Origin: Nitrospirota bacterium
GTDB lineage: Bacteria > Nitrospirota > Nitrospiria > JACQBZ01
Length of the DNA stretch: 35,766 nt
Assembly: GCA_016201865.1 (NCBI GenBank)
Contig: JACQCA010000067.1
Span: 1-35,766, forward strand
Reading direction: 5' to 3'
Shown: positions 24,005-32,596 of the stretch, piece by piece
How positions within the stretch are numbered: the stretch's first letter is position 1
Layout: each line of letters begins with the position of its first letter
The notes under the pieces: generated by a model
Databases searched by the model: none
Told to the model about the DNA's origin: nothing
Seen by the model: the letters and a program-made list of their open reading frames with translations, nothing else
Position numbers and translations under genes: made by a program

Positions 24005-24038
24005 CAGAGATATACAACTGTCTATACGAAACAGCCGT

Positions 24039-25415
24039 TTATTCTGAGAGATGATAGCGCTTCAGTTTATTATAGAGCGTGGCCCGGCTGATCCCCAAGA
24101 TTTTCGCGGCTTCGGACCGGTTGCCCTTCGCCCTCTGGGTCGCCTCCGCTATCTTTTCCTTTTCGACCATCTCGGTCGCCATCCGGGCCGCCTGCGGCAG
24201 GGGATCGGACGATTCTTCCGTCACCGGCTGGAGAAAGAGGACCTCGGCATTGATCTCGGAATCGGGGCTGATCAGCACGGCGCGCTCGATCACATTTTCC
24301 AGCTCTCTTACATTGCCCGGCCACGGAGAATCGATCAGAAGCCTCATGGCCTTCGGCGCGATTCGCCTCGGCTCCAGCCGATTTCGCCCGCAATATTTCT
24401 TGATGAAGTGGTCCGCCAAGAGAGGGATGTCCTCTTTCCGCTGCCTCAAGGTCGGGATCACGATCGGAACGACGGCCAGACGATAATAGAGATCCTCCCG
24501 AAAAGTCTTCTTCTCGACGCTCTTCTTGAGATCTTTATTGGTCGCGGCGATCACACGGACATCCACCTTAATCGTCTTATTGCTCCCCACCGGCCGGATC
24601 TCGTTTTCCTGAAGAACCCGCAACAGCTTGGATTGAAACGCCGGTGTGGTATCTCCGATTTCGTCCAGCAGAAGCGTTCCGCCGTGGGCTTCCTCGAACA
24701 GCCCCTTTTTGTTTCCGATCGCCCCGGTGAAGGATCCGCGCACATGGCCGAACAGCTCGCTCTCCAGAAGGGTCTCGGGCAAGGCTCCGCAGTCGATCGT
24801 GACAAAGGGCCGGTCGCGTCTCGGACTCTGTTGATGAATCGACCGTGCGACCAGCTCCTTTCCGGTGCCGGATTCTCCGTAGATCAGAATCGTCGTATTG
24901 CTGTTGGCGACAAGCCGGATCAGGCGGAAGAGGGCCTGCATCGGCTTGCTCCGGCCGATGATGTCGCTTGAGGCGGTTTCGATTCCGACTTTTTCCCTGA
25001 GATGCTCCACCTCGCGGGTCAGCCGATGCAGATCCAGGGCTTTTTTCACCGTCAACATAATCTCGTCGTTGTTGATCGGCTTGGCGAGATAATCATAAGC
25101 GCCTTCCTTCATCGCGGCCACGGCCGAATCAATCGTTCCATAAGCCGTGAGCACGATACACGGCAGGGTCGAACTGATGCCTTTGACTTTCTTTAAGAGC
25201 TCCAGCCCGCCTGTTCCGGGCATCTTCAGATCCGTGATGAGAAGATCGAACCAGTCCTTTTCCAACTTCTTCAAGGCCTCCTCCGCGGAGGAGACCGTGA
25301 CCACCTCGTACCCCTCTTTCCCCAGGACCTTTCGGAAAAGGGACAGCATGTTCGGCTCGTCGTCCACCATGAGAATTCGCTCGGAAGGGATCGAGTCAGG
25401 AAACGGCGGATTCAT
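24039..25415 (-). CDS. NtrC-family sigma54-dependent response regulator
   Basis: A regulator of about 458 residues with three parts. The receiver domain (about residues 12-130) has VDDEP, phospho-Asp in LLITDLKMPG and Lys in YLAKP. The AAA+ sigma54-interaction domain has Walker A GESGTGKE, the loop motif GSFTGA in place of GAFTGA, and TLLLDEIGD. A Fis-type HTH lies at the end (RSEAAKILGISRATLYNKLK). The GSFTGA form is a known working variant. The frame could start at 25424, but ATG 25415 has AGGAGG at better spacing. It overlaps the kinase gene. Its own neighbouring sigma54 promoter (23805-23820) and half-site cluster make the stress operon its probable target. Confidence 0.95.
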   Translation of the reverse strand: MNPPFPDSIPSERILMVDDEPNMLSLFRKVLGKEGYEVVTVSSAEEALKKLEKDWFDLLITDLKMPGTGGLELLKKVKGISSTLPCIVLTAYGTIDSAVAAMKEGAYDYLAKPINNDEIMLTVKKALDLHRLTREVEHLREKVGIETASSDIIGRSKPMQALFRLIRLVANSNTTILIYGESGTGKELVARSIHQQSPRRDRPFVTIDCGALPETLLESELFGHVRGSFTGAIGNKKGLFEEAHGGTLLLDEIGDTTPAFQSKLLRVLQENEIRPVGSNKTIKVDVRVIAATNKDLKKSVEKKTFREDLYYRLAVVPIVIPTLRQRKEDIPLLADHFIKKYCGRNRLEPRRIAPKAMRLLIDSPWPGNVRELENVIERAVLISPDSEINAEVLFLQPVTEESSDPLPQAARMATEMVEKEKIAEATQRAKGNRSEAAKILGISRATLYNKLKRYHLSE

Positions 25416-26622
25416 GACGTTCATTCCTCCTGCGGTCCGGCGGCAGGTGAAGGCGGAAGGTCGCCCCTCGGCCTGGAACGCTCACGGCCGAGATCCTTCC
25501 TCCATGGGCCTCCATAATGCTCTTGCAGATGGAAAGCCCGAGCCCCATCCCTTTTTTGCTCTTGGTCGTGAAGAACGGATGGAATATCTTGGACAGGTTG
25601 TCCGGGGTAATGCCTTGTCCGGTATCCGTCACGGTGACGATCACCCCGCCGCCGACGGCCGTCTCCGACGGAGATGGCGTTGCCGTAATACCGGTCGTCA
25701 ATGCCCCGCCGTCCGGCATCGCCTCGATGGCATTAAAAAACAGGTTCACCAATACCTGCCCCATTTGTTGAGGATCAACCCATACCTTGGGCAGCCCGTT
25801 TTGGTTCTGGGTCGCAACCTTGACCCTCGCCTTCTGGAAACGAACCGAGAGCAGATCAAGGCTCTTCTGAACCATCTCGGCAGGGTCTATTTGCTGAAAA
25901 TGCGGAGGGGTTTGACGGCCGAAATCCAGAAGGTCCTGTATGATTTTTTTGCAGCGCCGGGCTTCTTCTTCGATGATCTTCACGGACGGATACCGGGGGT
26001 CCGACGGATCCACCTCCGTCAGCAGATCCTGCGCAAACCCGATCACAATGCCCAGCGGATTGTTGAACTCGTGTGCGAGCGAGGCCGTCAGTTCGCCGAA
26101 GGAGATGAGCCGCTCCGAGAGGATGAGCTGCCGTTCCTGATCATGGGCCAGATCGCGGAATCGCCGCTCGCTCTCGCGCAACGACTCCTCCATCCGCTTG
26201 CGCTCGGTGATGTCACGGATCGTGGCGGCAACAAGGCTTGTGCCCTCCACACTCACCGGGCTTAAGCTGATCTCTACCGGAAACTCGGCCCCGTCTTTAC
26301 ACCGACCGGTCAGTTCAAGGCCGTTGCCCATCGCGCGTGTATGGGGTTGAGAAATATATCCATCGCGGCGGGCAATGTGCATTTTTCTGAAACGATCAGG
26401 AACCAGAATTTCAATGGGTCTGCCGAGTAATTCGCTGCGGTTGTAACCGAACGTCGTTTCAGTCCGACCGTTGATGATAAGGATGCGCCCCTCGCCGTCG
26501 ACAATCACGACGGCATCCGGAAGCCCTTCCAAAAGAGACTGGAACAACCCTTCCTTCCACTCGATACCAGGCAATCTTTGAACCGGTCCGCTCTGTCTTT
26601 GATGCCGTTCCGCAGATGACAT
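25396..26622 (-). CDS. PAS-domain sensor histidine kinase
   Basis: A 408-residue kinase without membrane segments, so probably cytoplasmic. One PAS domain (about residues 25-140; LPDAVVIVDGEGRILIIN, FGYNRSELLGRPI) is followed by a HisKA dimerisation helix with His184 in SLAHEFNNPLG. The ATPase domain has NLFFNAIEAM, DTGQGI and GMGLGLSICKS. The PAS may bind heme, flavin or another small ligand; nothing in the sequence decides this. Stop and start overlap with the NtrC-type regulator gene by about 20 bases, so the two form a cognate pair. The ATG has GGGAAGGG upstream. Confidence 0.95.
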   Translation of the reverse strand: MSSAERHQRQSGPVQRLPGIEWKEGLFQSLLEGLPDAVVIVDGEGRILIINGRTETTFGYNRSELLGRPIEILVPDRFRKMHIARRDGYISQPHTRAMGNGLELTGRCKDGAEFPVEISLSPVSVEGTSLVAATIRDITERKRMEESLRESERRFRDLAHDQERQLILSERLISFGELTASLAHEFNNPLGIVIGFAQDLLTEVDPSDPRYPSVKIIEEEARRCKKIIQDLLDFGRQTPPHFQQIDPAEMVQKSLDLLSVRFQKARVKVATQNQNGLPKVWVDPQQMGQVLVNLFFNAIEAMPDGGALTTGITATPSPSETAVGGGVIVTVTDTGQGITPDNLSKIFHPFFTTKSKKGMGLGLSICKSIMEAHGGRISAVSVPGRGATFRLHLPPDRRRNERHESAVS

Positions 26623-26723
26623 AGCCCTTCCCTCGGTATCCCGGCGGTTTCATCCTATGCCCTTGAAATTCCTTTGTCAAGATGAGGAAGCGCCGGGGAT
26701 GAGTGATCGGCAGACCTTGACTA

Positions 26724-27089
26724 TCAAGGAAGGAGATGTCCACGAACCGTTTCCTTGAGCTCGTTGATGTCGATCGGCTTGACGAGATAGGCCGTTGCCC
26801 CTCTGAGAGAGGCAAACATCCGTGTTTCATCGGTCGGATTGGCCGTGATCATGATCACCTTGGTATAGGGATGGCGCTTCTTGATCCGGTCCAGGATAGA
26901 CAATCCATCAATGGGAGCCATTCGAATATCAACCAAGGCCAGGTCAAACGGCCCCTCCTCAAGTCGCTCCAAGGCCTGCGTCCCATCCGCCGCCGTTTTG
27001 ACCTCATACCCTTCTTTTCCAAAGATTTTGGACAAAAGGCCAAGGAAATTCTCTTCGTTGTCAATCACGAGGATCTTAGGATAACCCAT
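26724..27089 (-). CDS. Single-domain response regulator
   Basis: A 121-residue stand-alone receiver domain: IDNEENF acidic pocket (one Asp replaced by Asn11), phospho-Asp54 in LVDIRM, switch Thr in MITAN and Lys104 in YLVKP. There is no output domain, so it may act by phosphotransfer or protein contact with the kinase encoded 100 bases downstream. A GTG at 27110 gives seven more residues, but homology starts at MGYPKILVIDN (27089). First gene after the consensus sigma54 promoter. Confidence 0.92.
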   Translation of the reverse strand: MGYPKILVIDNEENFLGLLSKIFGKEGYEVKTAADGTQALERLEEGPFDLALVDIRMAPIDGLSILDRIKKRHPYTKVIMITANPTDETRMFASLRGATAYLVKPIDINELKETVRGHLLP

Positions 27090-27162
27090 TTGATGCCATT
27101 TCCTTCCCACGGCGCCCGGATTCGATATTTTGGCCTGCTACTCATTTCTTAATTTACTTAAT

Positions 27163-27178
27163 AGCAAAACGCGTGCCA
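27163..27178 (-). promoter_or_regulatory. Sigma54 promoter of the two-component operon
   Basis: The minus strand reads TGGCACGCGTTTTGCT, i.e. TGGCACG-N4-TTGCT, a full match to the consensus. The start would be near 27151, giving a leader of about 60 bases before the receiver gene. One GGACA half-site lies upstream at 27203-27207. Confidence 0.85.
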
Positions 27179-27243
27179 CAGGCTGCGGTTTTTGCCTATT
27201 CAGGACACCGCAATCAGCGCCTTAACCCCGACAGCAGCCCGCT

Positions 27244-28959
27244 ATGATGCCTGAGCAGACTTGTGCTATAATACGCACGAAACGGAGAAGATCGATTCCC
27301 ACTCTTCACGGACATCTCAGCGGTCTCAAGGCTGGACAGACCCGGCGTCTGGAGCATCTCTACCGCCGCCGCATCCCGCCCGACAAGGTCATCACGCCCG
27401 AACTGGCGCGCACGCTGACCGAGCTGTCCCGAGACATCGGGCGACAGATCGGGCTGATCGTGACGCGACGCGGAGATATTTATGCCGTGATCGTGGGCGA
27501 CGACCGCGAGATCCTAATCCCAGATCTGTCGAAGTTCCGCGCCGGTCGCTTCCGGCTTCGCGGTGTCCGCTGCCTTCATACCCATCTCGACGATTCGCCG
27601 TTGACCCAGGACGACTTCACCGATCTGGCCTTGTTGAGGCTGGATCTCATCGCCGCGATCGGCGTACAGGAAAACGGGCTGCCGGGTCATTGTTATCTCG
27701 CCCATCTCCTCCCGCCCAATCCGGAAGGAAAGGCATGGGAGGTTCATCCGGCCATCTGGACGCACCAACTGGACCTGGATTGTCAGTCCTTCGTGAGTAC
27801 GATCGAAGACGAACTGGCACGATACCAGACGGCCTATGACGTCAAGGACAAGCGTGAACGTGCGATACTGGCCAGCGCCTCCACCCGGAACCGGCTTGAT
27901 CAGGAAGAGTCCATGGAGGAGTTGGCCGAGCTCGCGCGGACGGATCAACTCGTCGTGGTCGACACGGTGACTCAACGACCCAAGACATTGCATCCGAAAT
28001 ATCTCATGGGAGAGGGAAAAATAAAGGAGCTGATCATGAAGGCCTATCAGCTTGGGGCCGAACTGCTCGTCTTTGATCAGAACCTCACCCCGCTTCAAAG
28101 CAAGGCGATCGGCGAGATGACCGAGATGAAGGTGATCGACCGGACCCAATTGATCCTGGATATCTTCGCGCGGCGCGCACACAGCCGGGACGGGAAGGTC
28201 CAGGTCGAGCTGGCCCAACTGAAATATCGCCTGCCCCGTCTCCAAGAGCGCAGCACGGCGCTCTCAAGACTGACAGGCGGAATCGGCGGACGCGGGCCGG
28301 GTGAGACGCGATTGGAAGTGGACCGACGGCGCGCGCGGGATCGGATCAGCCGTCTGGAAAAGGAGCTTCAGATGCTCAGCCGGGCGAGGACAGAACGGCG
28401 GGCGATGCGTGTGAAGAGCGGGATCCCTATCATCTCGATCGTGGGATATACCAATGCAGGTAAATCGACCCTGTTGAATACACTGACCCACAGCGAGGTG
28501 CTGACGGACGACCTCCTGTTCGCCACGCTCGACACCACCAGCCGACGGCTTCGCTTCCCCCGCGAGCGGGAGGTCATCATTACAGACACGGTGGGCTTTA
28601 TCCGCGAACTGCCGGAAGATTTGATGGGCGCCTTCGCGCCGACGCTGGATGAACTGCGCGACGCCCATCTTCTGCTTCATGTGGTGGACATCAACAATCC
28701 CCGGTTCGAGGAGCAGATCGAGGACGTGGTCAAACTGCTGACGCAGCTTTCGCTTGATCAAATTCCCCGGCTGGTGGTGTTTAATAAGGAAGATCGGGTC
28801 GATCCGCAGATTGTAAAGGCCGTCTGCCGGCGCTATGATGCCGTCGCGATCTCGGCCCTTCATCCCGAGACGCTCCCCAAACTGCTGGCCGTTCTTGACG
28901 ACCGGATCTTCAGGCCGACGGAACCTTCGCCTCAGGCGGAGGCGCCGGCCGCGCACTGA
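27244..28959 (+). CDS. hflX: Ribosome-associated GTPase HflX
   Basis: HflX binds the 50S subunit and splits stalled ribosomes, for example after heat shock. The frame codes for 571 residues. An N-terminal extension of about 200 residues (RRRIPPDKVITPELARTLTE, HTHLDDSPLTQDDF) occurs in some phyla. The HflX N-domain (LVVVDTVTQRPKTLHPKYL; GGIGGRGPGETRLEVDRR) and G domain follow: G1 GYTNAGKS, G3 DTVGF, G4 NKED. The first ATGs (27244, 27247) have no ribosome site and lie upstream of an extended -10 promoter. The best-placed start is the ATT at 27295, seven bases after CGGAGAAG, which also matches where homologues begin. I list the canonical ATG frame but favour 27295. Confidence 0.93.
   Translation: MMPEQTCAIIRTKRRRSIPTLHGHLSGLKAGQTRRLEHLYRRRIPPDKVITPELARTLTELSRDIGRQIGLIVTRRGDIYAVIVGDDREILIPDLSKFRAGRFRLRGVRCLHTHLDDSPLTQDDFTDLALLRLDLIAAIGVQENGLPGHCYLAHLLPPNPEGKAWEVHPAIWTHQLDLDCQSFVSTIEDELARYQTAYDVKDKRERAILASASTRNRLDQEESMEELAELARTDQLVVVDTVTQRPKTLHPKYLMGEGKIKELIMKAYQLGAELLVFDQNLTPLQSKAIGEMTEMKVIDRTQLILDIFARRAHSRDGKVQVELAQLKYRLPRLQERSTALSRLTGGIGGRGPGETRLEVDRRRARDRISRLEKELQMLSRARTERRAMRVKSGIPIISIVGYTNAGKSTLLNTLTHSEVLTDDLLFATLDTTSRRLRFPREREVIITDTVGFIRELPEDLMGAFAPTLDELRDAHLLLHVVDINNPRFEEQIEDVVKLLTQLSLDQIPRLVVFNKEDRVDPQIVKAVCRRYDAVAISALHPETLPKLLAVLDDRIFRPTEPSPQAEAPAAH
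27264..27272 (+). promoter_or_regulatory. Extended -10 promoter of hflX
   Basis: TGCTATAAT on the plus strand: a perfect TATAAT (27267-27272) with an upstream TG. No good -35 is visible, as is common for extended -10 promoters. The start would be near 27279, inside the annotated frame of hflX, which bears on its true start codon. Confidence 0.55.
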
Positions 28960-28993
28960 AATCGGGGCCGCTGTATAAAAAGGAGACCGATCC

Positions 28994-29758
28994 GTGCCGC
29001 GAATCCGACTGCCCGGCCGCACCGACGAATACATTGATTTCACGTTAACCCTTCCGAAAGGCCGTCGCAAACCGGACAGTCTGGCGATCTATCTCCACGG
29101 CTTCTCCTCTCATCATCGAGGAGAAAAAGCGTTGTACTTCCGAGACCGGTTCAATGAAATCGGCGCGGCCTTTCTCGCCTTCGACCATCGCGGCCACGGA
29201 AACTCGTCCGGCCGCATGGAGGAACTGACCGTCACGAGGAATCTGGAGGACATCGAGACCGTTTTAACATCCCAAGGCGCGGGCTTTAAACATCGCATTC
29301 TGATTGGCTCCTCGATGGGCGGCCAGACGGCCGCCTGGTATGCCGCGCGTCATCCAGATCGGATCGCGGCCAACCTTTTGATCGCTCCCGGTTTCGGTTT
29401 CCTGGAAAGGCGCATGAGCGATCTCGGACCGAATGGGCTTGAAATGTTCCGAACGGAAGGAAAGATGACGATTAAAAATGAATGGATCGAGGCGACGATC
29501 GGCTGGGCGCTGCTTGAGGACGGCAGGCAATATCCGGTCAAAAAGCTCCTTTCCGACTACCGAACCCCGACGCTCATTCTTCACGGAACCGAGGATGAGG
29601 CCGTCCCGTTTGAGGACAGCGTGGACTTCGCTCGGCAATCCTCTGCCCGGCCGCTGGAGCTTCTCTTGATCGCCGGCGGCGACCACCGGCTCACAGACCA
29701 CAAAGAAAATCTCTTCCTGACCATGCAGACCTTTTGCAAAAGGCTCGGACTGCTTTGA
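28994..29758 (+). CDS. Alpha/beta hydrolase
   Basis: A 254-residue serine hydrolase. YLHGFSSHHRGEKALYF holds the oxyanion region. GHGNSSGR follows, then the nucleophile elbow GSSMGGQTAAW (GxSxG), then TLILHGTEDEAVPFEDS with the acid residue and GGDHRLTD with the catalytic His. It resembles acyl- or carboxyl-esterases, including the human ABHD10/palmitoyl-thioesterase-like group. It starts with GTG, preceded by AAAAGGAG, 34 bases after hflX, and is probably co-transcribed. The substrate is unknown. Confidence 0.88.
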   Translation: MPRIRLPGRTDEYIDFTLTLPKGRRKPDSLAIYLHGFSSHHRGEKALYFRDRFNEIGAAFLAFDHRGHGNSSGRMEELTVTRNLEDIETVLTSQGAGFKHRILIGSSMGGQTAAWYAARHPDRIAANLLIAPGFGFLERRMSDLGPNGLEMFRTEGKMTIKNEWIEATIGWALLEDGRQYPVKKLLSDYRTPTLILHGTEDEAVPFEDSVDFARQSSARPLELLLIAGGDHRLTDHKENLFLTMQTFCKRLGLL

Positions 29759-29788
29759 TCGAGGCTACGGTTGTCCTACGGAGGGAAA

Positions 29789-29863
29789 TGGAGCCGGCGA
29801 GTGGGATTGAACCACCGACCTGCTGATTACGAATCAGCTGCTCTACCACTGAGCTACGCCGGC
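29789..29863 (-). tRNA. tRNA-Thr (anticodon CGT)
   Basis: On the minus strand the acceptor stem is GCCGGCG/CGCCGGC. The D-arm is GCTCAGTGGTAGAGC. The anticodon arm has stem GCTGA/TCAGC and loop TTCGTAA (CGT, reads ACG). The T-arm GGTGG-TTCAATC-CCACT and an encoded CCA follow. All four arms pair. It reads 75 bases with CCA. It sits between a plus-strand hydrolase and the rodZ-like gene, on the same strand as the latter. Confidence 0.97.
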
Positions 29864-29922
29864 ACAAAGGAAGGTCAGTCTATCACAAAATCTTTTGGAG
29901 GAAAAGCGGAAGATTTAAAACG

Positions 29923-30885
29923 CTATTCTCGTTTTAATTTAATATTCTTCACGACCGCGCCCTTGGCGCCGAAGGGCGGAATCGGTTTGCCGTTGAACCG
30001 GACCTTGACCCCGCCCGCGTTTCCGAAGCTGAGCAGAAAATGATCCGAAGCCTTCCACGTCACCTTCTCGCCGGGCTCGAGAAAAACCTCCTTGGTGTCG
30101 CCCTCATCAATCTTGGCCGAAACCCAGCTCGCCTCCACGGCCTCGATGACCAGGACTAATTCGCCCGTTTCGGCAGAAGGCGCAGGCGTCTGCCCTGGAA
30201 CATTCACGGCCGCGGGCAGCTTTTCGGCCGGTTTGTTGACCGGTGCGGTCGTCGTCCGCCGGGATACCGGCGCGGTTCGCTGGGATACAGATGCGGCGGG
30301 TTGGGTGACGGCCGGTTTGGACGGCATTGGTAAAATCGGACCGGGCTTGGACTTGGAATCTTCCTCCCGAAGCATCGGCTTGTTCACGGCCTGCTCCGTC
30401 ACGATGGGCGGCAGATCCGAGAGGGGCGGCGTCTCCGGCGCGGACACGGCCGGAGGGCGGGCGACCGGCTCGACGACCTCGTCCGTGTCAGACGACCGTT
30501 TTGTATTAATGCCGTAAACCGTCAAGACGGCCAGCGCCAGCGCGGCCACGACCGCCGCCTGAACGATACGGCCGCGAAACTCTTTCCGACCCTTTTCCTG
30601 CTCGGCCGATTGTTCCGTGGTCCGCTTGTTTTCATCCCGCTCCCGAAAGAAAGACTGGGCCGACTGGGTAAACCGCGCCATCGTGTCCGGGTCGTCTAGG
30701 CCCAGGCAACGACCATAGACCCGAACGAACCCCCGGGCGAAGACCTCGCCCGGAAATTTATCCAAACGGTTTTCTTCCAGCGCCCGGATGTAGATCGGGC
30801 TGATCCGGGTCTTGTCCGCCACCTGTTCGATCGAGAGCCCCCGTTCCCGGCGTATTCTTTGTAGGTATTCGCCGATGGATTCCAT
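29923..30885 (-). CDS. rodZ: RodZ-like cell-shape protein (HTH + single TM + periplasmic domain)
   Basis: A 320-residue bitopic membrane protein. An N-terminal Cro/C1-type HTH (MESIGEYLQRIRRERGLSIE, residues 1-20, then TRISPIYIRALEEN) contacts MreB in known RodZ proteins. A transmembrane helix (about 107-125; VVAALALAVLTVYGI) is followed by a long Pro/Ala/Thr-rich linker (130-235). A C-terminal DUF4115-type domain ends it (ELVLVIEAVEASWV, LEPGEKVTWKA). It keeps rod shape by linking the cytoskeleton to wall synthesis. It begins 16 bases after the TPR lipoprotein stop. Confidence 0.92.
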   Translation of the reverse strand: MESIGEYLQRIRRERGLSIEQVADKTRISPIYIRALEENRLDKFPGEVFARGFVRVYGRCLGLDDPDTMARFTQSAQSFFRERDENKRTTEQSAEQEKGRKEFRGRIVQAAVVAALALAVLTVYGINTKRSSDTDEVVEPVARPPAVSAPETPPLSDLPPIVTEQAVNKPMLREEDSKSKPGPILPMPSKPAVTQPAASVSQRTAPVSRRTTTAPVNKPAEKLPAAVNVPGQTPAPSAETGELVLVIEAVEASWVSAKIDEGDTKEVFLEPGEKVTWKASDHFLLSFGNAGGVKVRFNGKPIPPFGAKGAVVKNIKLKRE

Positions 30886-30901
30886 CGTATTCCATCCCGA
30901 T

Positions 30902-31672
30902 TCAACGGAGGAGCTCGATGCCCTGTTTCGCCTTGCCGGCCCACTCGCCCTCGGGCGTCAGCTGGATCACCCGTTCATACTCTTCCTTGGCTTGCCGGCC
31001 GGAGCCGATCTTGGAATAAACCTGTGCCAGATAGAAATGGACCTCGGGATAATCCGGCACGATCTTCAACGCCTTGGTAAAGGCCTCCGCGGCCTCTGGA
31101 TACTGCCCGTCGCGGTAATAGGCCTGCCCCAGACCGTTGTACGCCAGCACATAATCCGGCGCCACCTGCAGGGCCTCTTTGAATTCCTTGACGGCGTTTT
31201 TAAGGTCGTTCCGATTCAGATAGACCATGCCCAGATTCTGGTGGGGAAGATGCGGCGTCACATACTGGGGATTGGAAAGCGCCTTCTGGTATTCCGCGAT
31301 CGCCCGGTTCGGGTCGGACAACTGTTCATGCACTTTGCCCAGGTAGTTGTGCGCCTCCGAAAAGTTGGGGTCGATGCGGATCGCCTTCTTGAAGGCCTCG
31401 CCGGCCTCCTCCAATCTTCCTTGGACAAAAAAGATATGTCCCAACCCGTAATGGGCGTCCCGATCCTTTGGATTGATCTCGATCGCTTTTTGAAACTCGA
31501 TAAAGGCCAGTTGGATCTGGTTGTCGTTCAGATAGGAGATCCCCAGTTTGTAATGGGCCTGGGCGTTTTTTTCCTTTTGGGACTTGGGCATCGTGGAGCA
31601 GCCGGAAAGGAAAAAACCGCCCAGGATCATGAAGATCAGAATCGATCGAGATCGAAATTGTATCGTATGCAT
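30902..31672 (-). CDS. TPR-repeat lipoprotein (PilW/PilF-like)
   Basis: A 256-residue protein with a signal peptide ending in lipobox LSGC (Cys25), so it is anchored in a membrane by lipid. At least six tetratricopeptide repeats follow (AHYKLGISYLNDNQIQLAFI, AHYGLGHIFFVQGRLEEAGE, AHNYLGKVHEQLSDPNRAIA, AYNGLGQAYYRDGQYPEAAE, VHFYLAQVYSKIGSGRQAKE). It resembles outer-membrane TPR lipoproteins such as PilF/PilW that help assemble type IV pilus secretins, but no pilus genes are nearby. A general scaffold role is as likely. Gap to the PfkB gene is only 6 bases. Confidence 0.88.
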   Translation of the reverse strand: MHTIQFRSRSILIFMILGGFFLSGCSTMPKSQKEKNAQAHYKLGISYLNDNQIQLAFIEFQKAIEINPKDRDAHYGLGHIFFVQGRLEEAGEAFKKAIRIDPNFSEAHNYLGKVHEQLSDPNRAIAEYQKALSNPQYVTPHLPHQNLGMVYLNRNDLKNAVKEFKEALQVAPDYVLAYNGLGQAYYRDGQYPEAAEAFTKALKIVPDYPEVHFYLAQVYSKIGSGRQAKEEYERVIQLTPEGEWAGKAKQGIELLR

Positions 31673-31678
31673 GTCGGT

Positions 31679-32596
31679 TTAGATCTCCCGTAAATCTTCA
31701 ACAGTGGTCAACCGTCGAAACTCCCGGTAACGGTCGTCGATCTCCGGTCGGGTCAAGCGGCGGAGGCGGTCCAGGCTGAAGGATTCGACATTGAAGGATG
31801 CCATGACGCTGCCAAAGATGACGGCCTGACGGATGCCGGTCTCGCCGAGATCGCCGGTTTGGGTCAGGCGGCCCATGAACCCTCCGGCAAAACTGTCCCC
31901 GGCGCCGGTCGGATCGAAGACCGTCTCCAGGGGATAGGCCGGCGCCGCAAAGATCGTCTTGTCGTTGAACATCAGCACGCCGTGCTCGCCGCGCTTGATG
32001 ATCAGCGTGCGCGGACCGTAGGACCGGATCGCCCGAGCCGCCTTCACCAGGTTCGCCTCGCCGGCCAGCTCGCGGGCCTCGCCGTCGTTGATGATGACGA
32101 TGTCAACCTTTTGAAGCGTCCGTTTCAACTCGTCCCGTCTTCCCTCAATCCAAAAATTCATCGTGTCGCAGGCCACCAGCTTCGGTCGCTCGACCTGGCG
32201 CAGGACCTCCTGCTGTAATACCGGATCGATATTCCCCAGGAAGACCATCTCGGCCTTCCGATACGAGGGGGGGAGAACCGGCTTGAAGGTCTCCAGGACG
32301 TTGAGCTGGGTCTCCAGCGTGTGCGCCTCGTTGAGCTGAAACCCGTACTCGCCCCGCCACCGGAAGGTCTTCCCCTCCAGGATCTGAAGACCGGAAAGAT
32401 CGATCTCCCGGCTCTTCAAGAATCGGTAATGTTCTTCCGGAAAATCGCGACCCACGACGGCCACCAGGCGGACCCGGGTAAAATAGCTCGCGGCCGTCGC
32501 AAAATAGGCGGCCGATCCGCCCAAAACCTCGCGGGCCTCGCCGAACGGCGTTTTAACCGAATCCAATGCAACCGTTCCGATCACCAGCAGGCTCAT
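31679..32596 (-). CDS. PfkB-family carbohydrate kinase
   Basis: A 305-residue ribokinase-like sugar or nucleoside kinase. LGGSAAYFATAASYF forms the substrate lid, and PTGAGDSFAGGFMGRL has the anion hole and catalytic Asp. IINDGEARELAG and LIIKRGEHGVLM are also typical. The substrate cannot be read from sequence. Its start overlaps the stop of mtnP by 4 bases (ATGA), so it is likely tied to nucleoside or methylthioribose salvage; adenosine is one candidate. Downstream it runs into a TPR lipoprotein. Confidence 0.9.
   Translation of the reverse strand: MSLLVIGTVALDSVKTPFGEAREVLGGSAAYFATAASYFTRVRLVAVVGRDFPEEHYRFLKSREIDLSGLQILEGKTFRWRGEYGFQLNEAHTLETQLNVLETFKPVLPPSYRKAEMVFLGNIDPVLQQEVLRQVERPKLVACDTMNFWIEGRRDELKRTLQKVDIVIINDGEARELAGEANLVKAARAIRSYGPRTLIIKRGEHGVLMFNDKTIFAAPAYPLETVFDPTGAGDSFAGGFMGRLTQTGDLGETGIRQAVIFGSVMASFNVESFSLDRLRRLTRPEIDDRYREFRRLTTVEDLREI

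Noticed and set aside
29920-29945. Terminator after the rodZ-like gene (AAAACG...CGTTTT)
   Set aside because: The stem has only six weak pairs and no proper T tract, so transcription may run into the tRNA.
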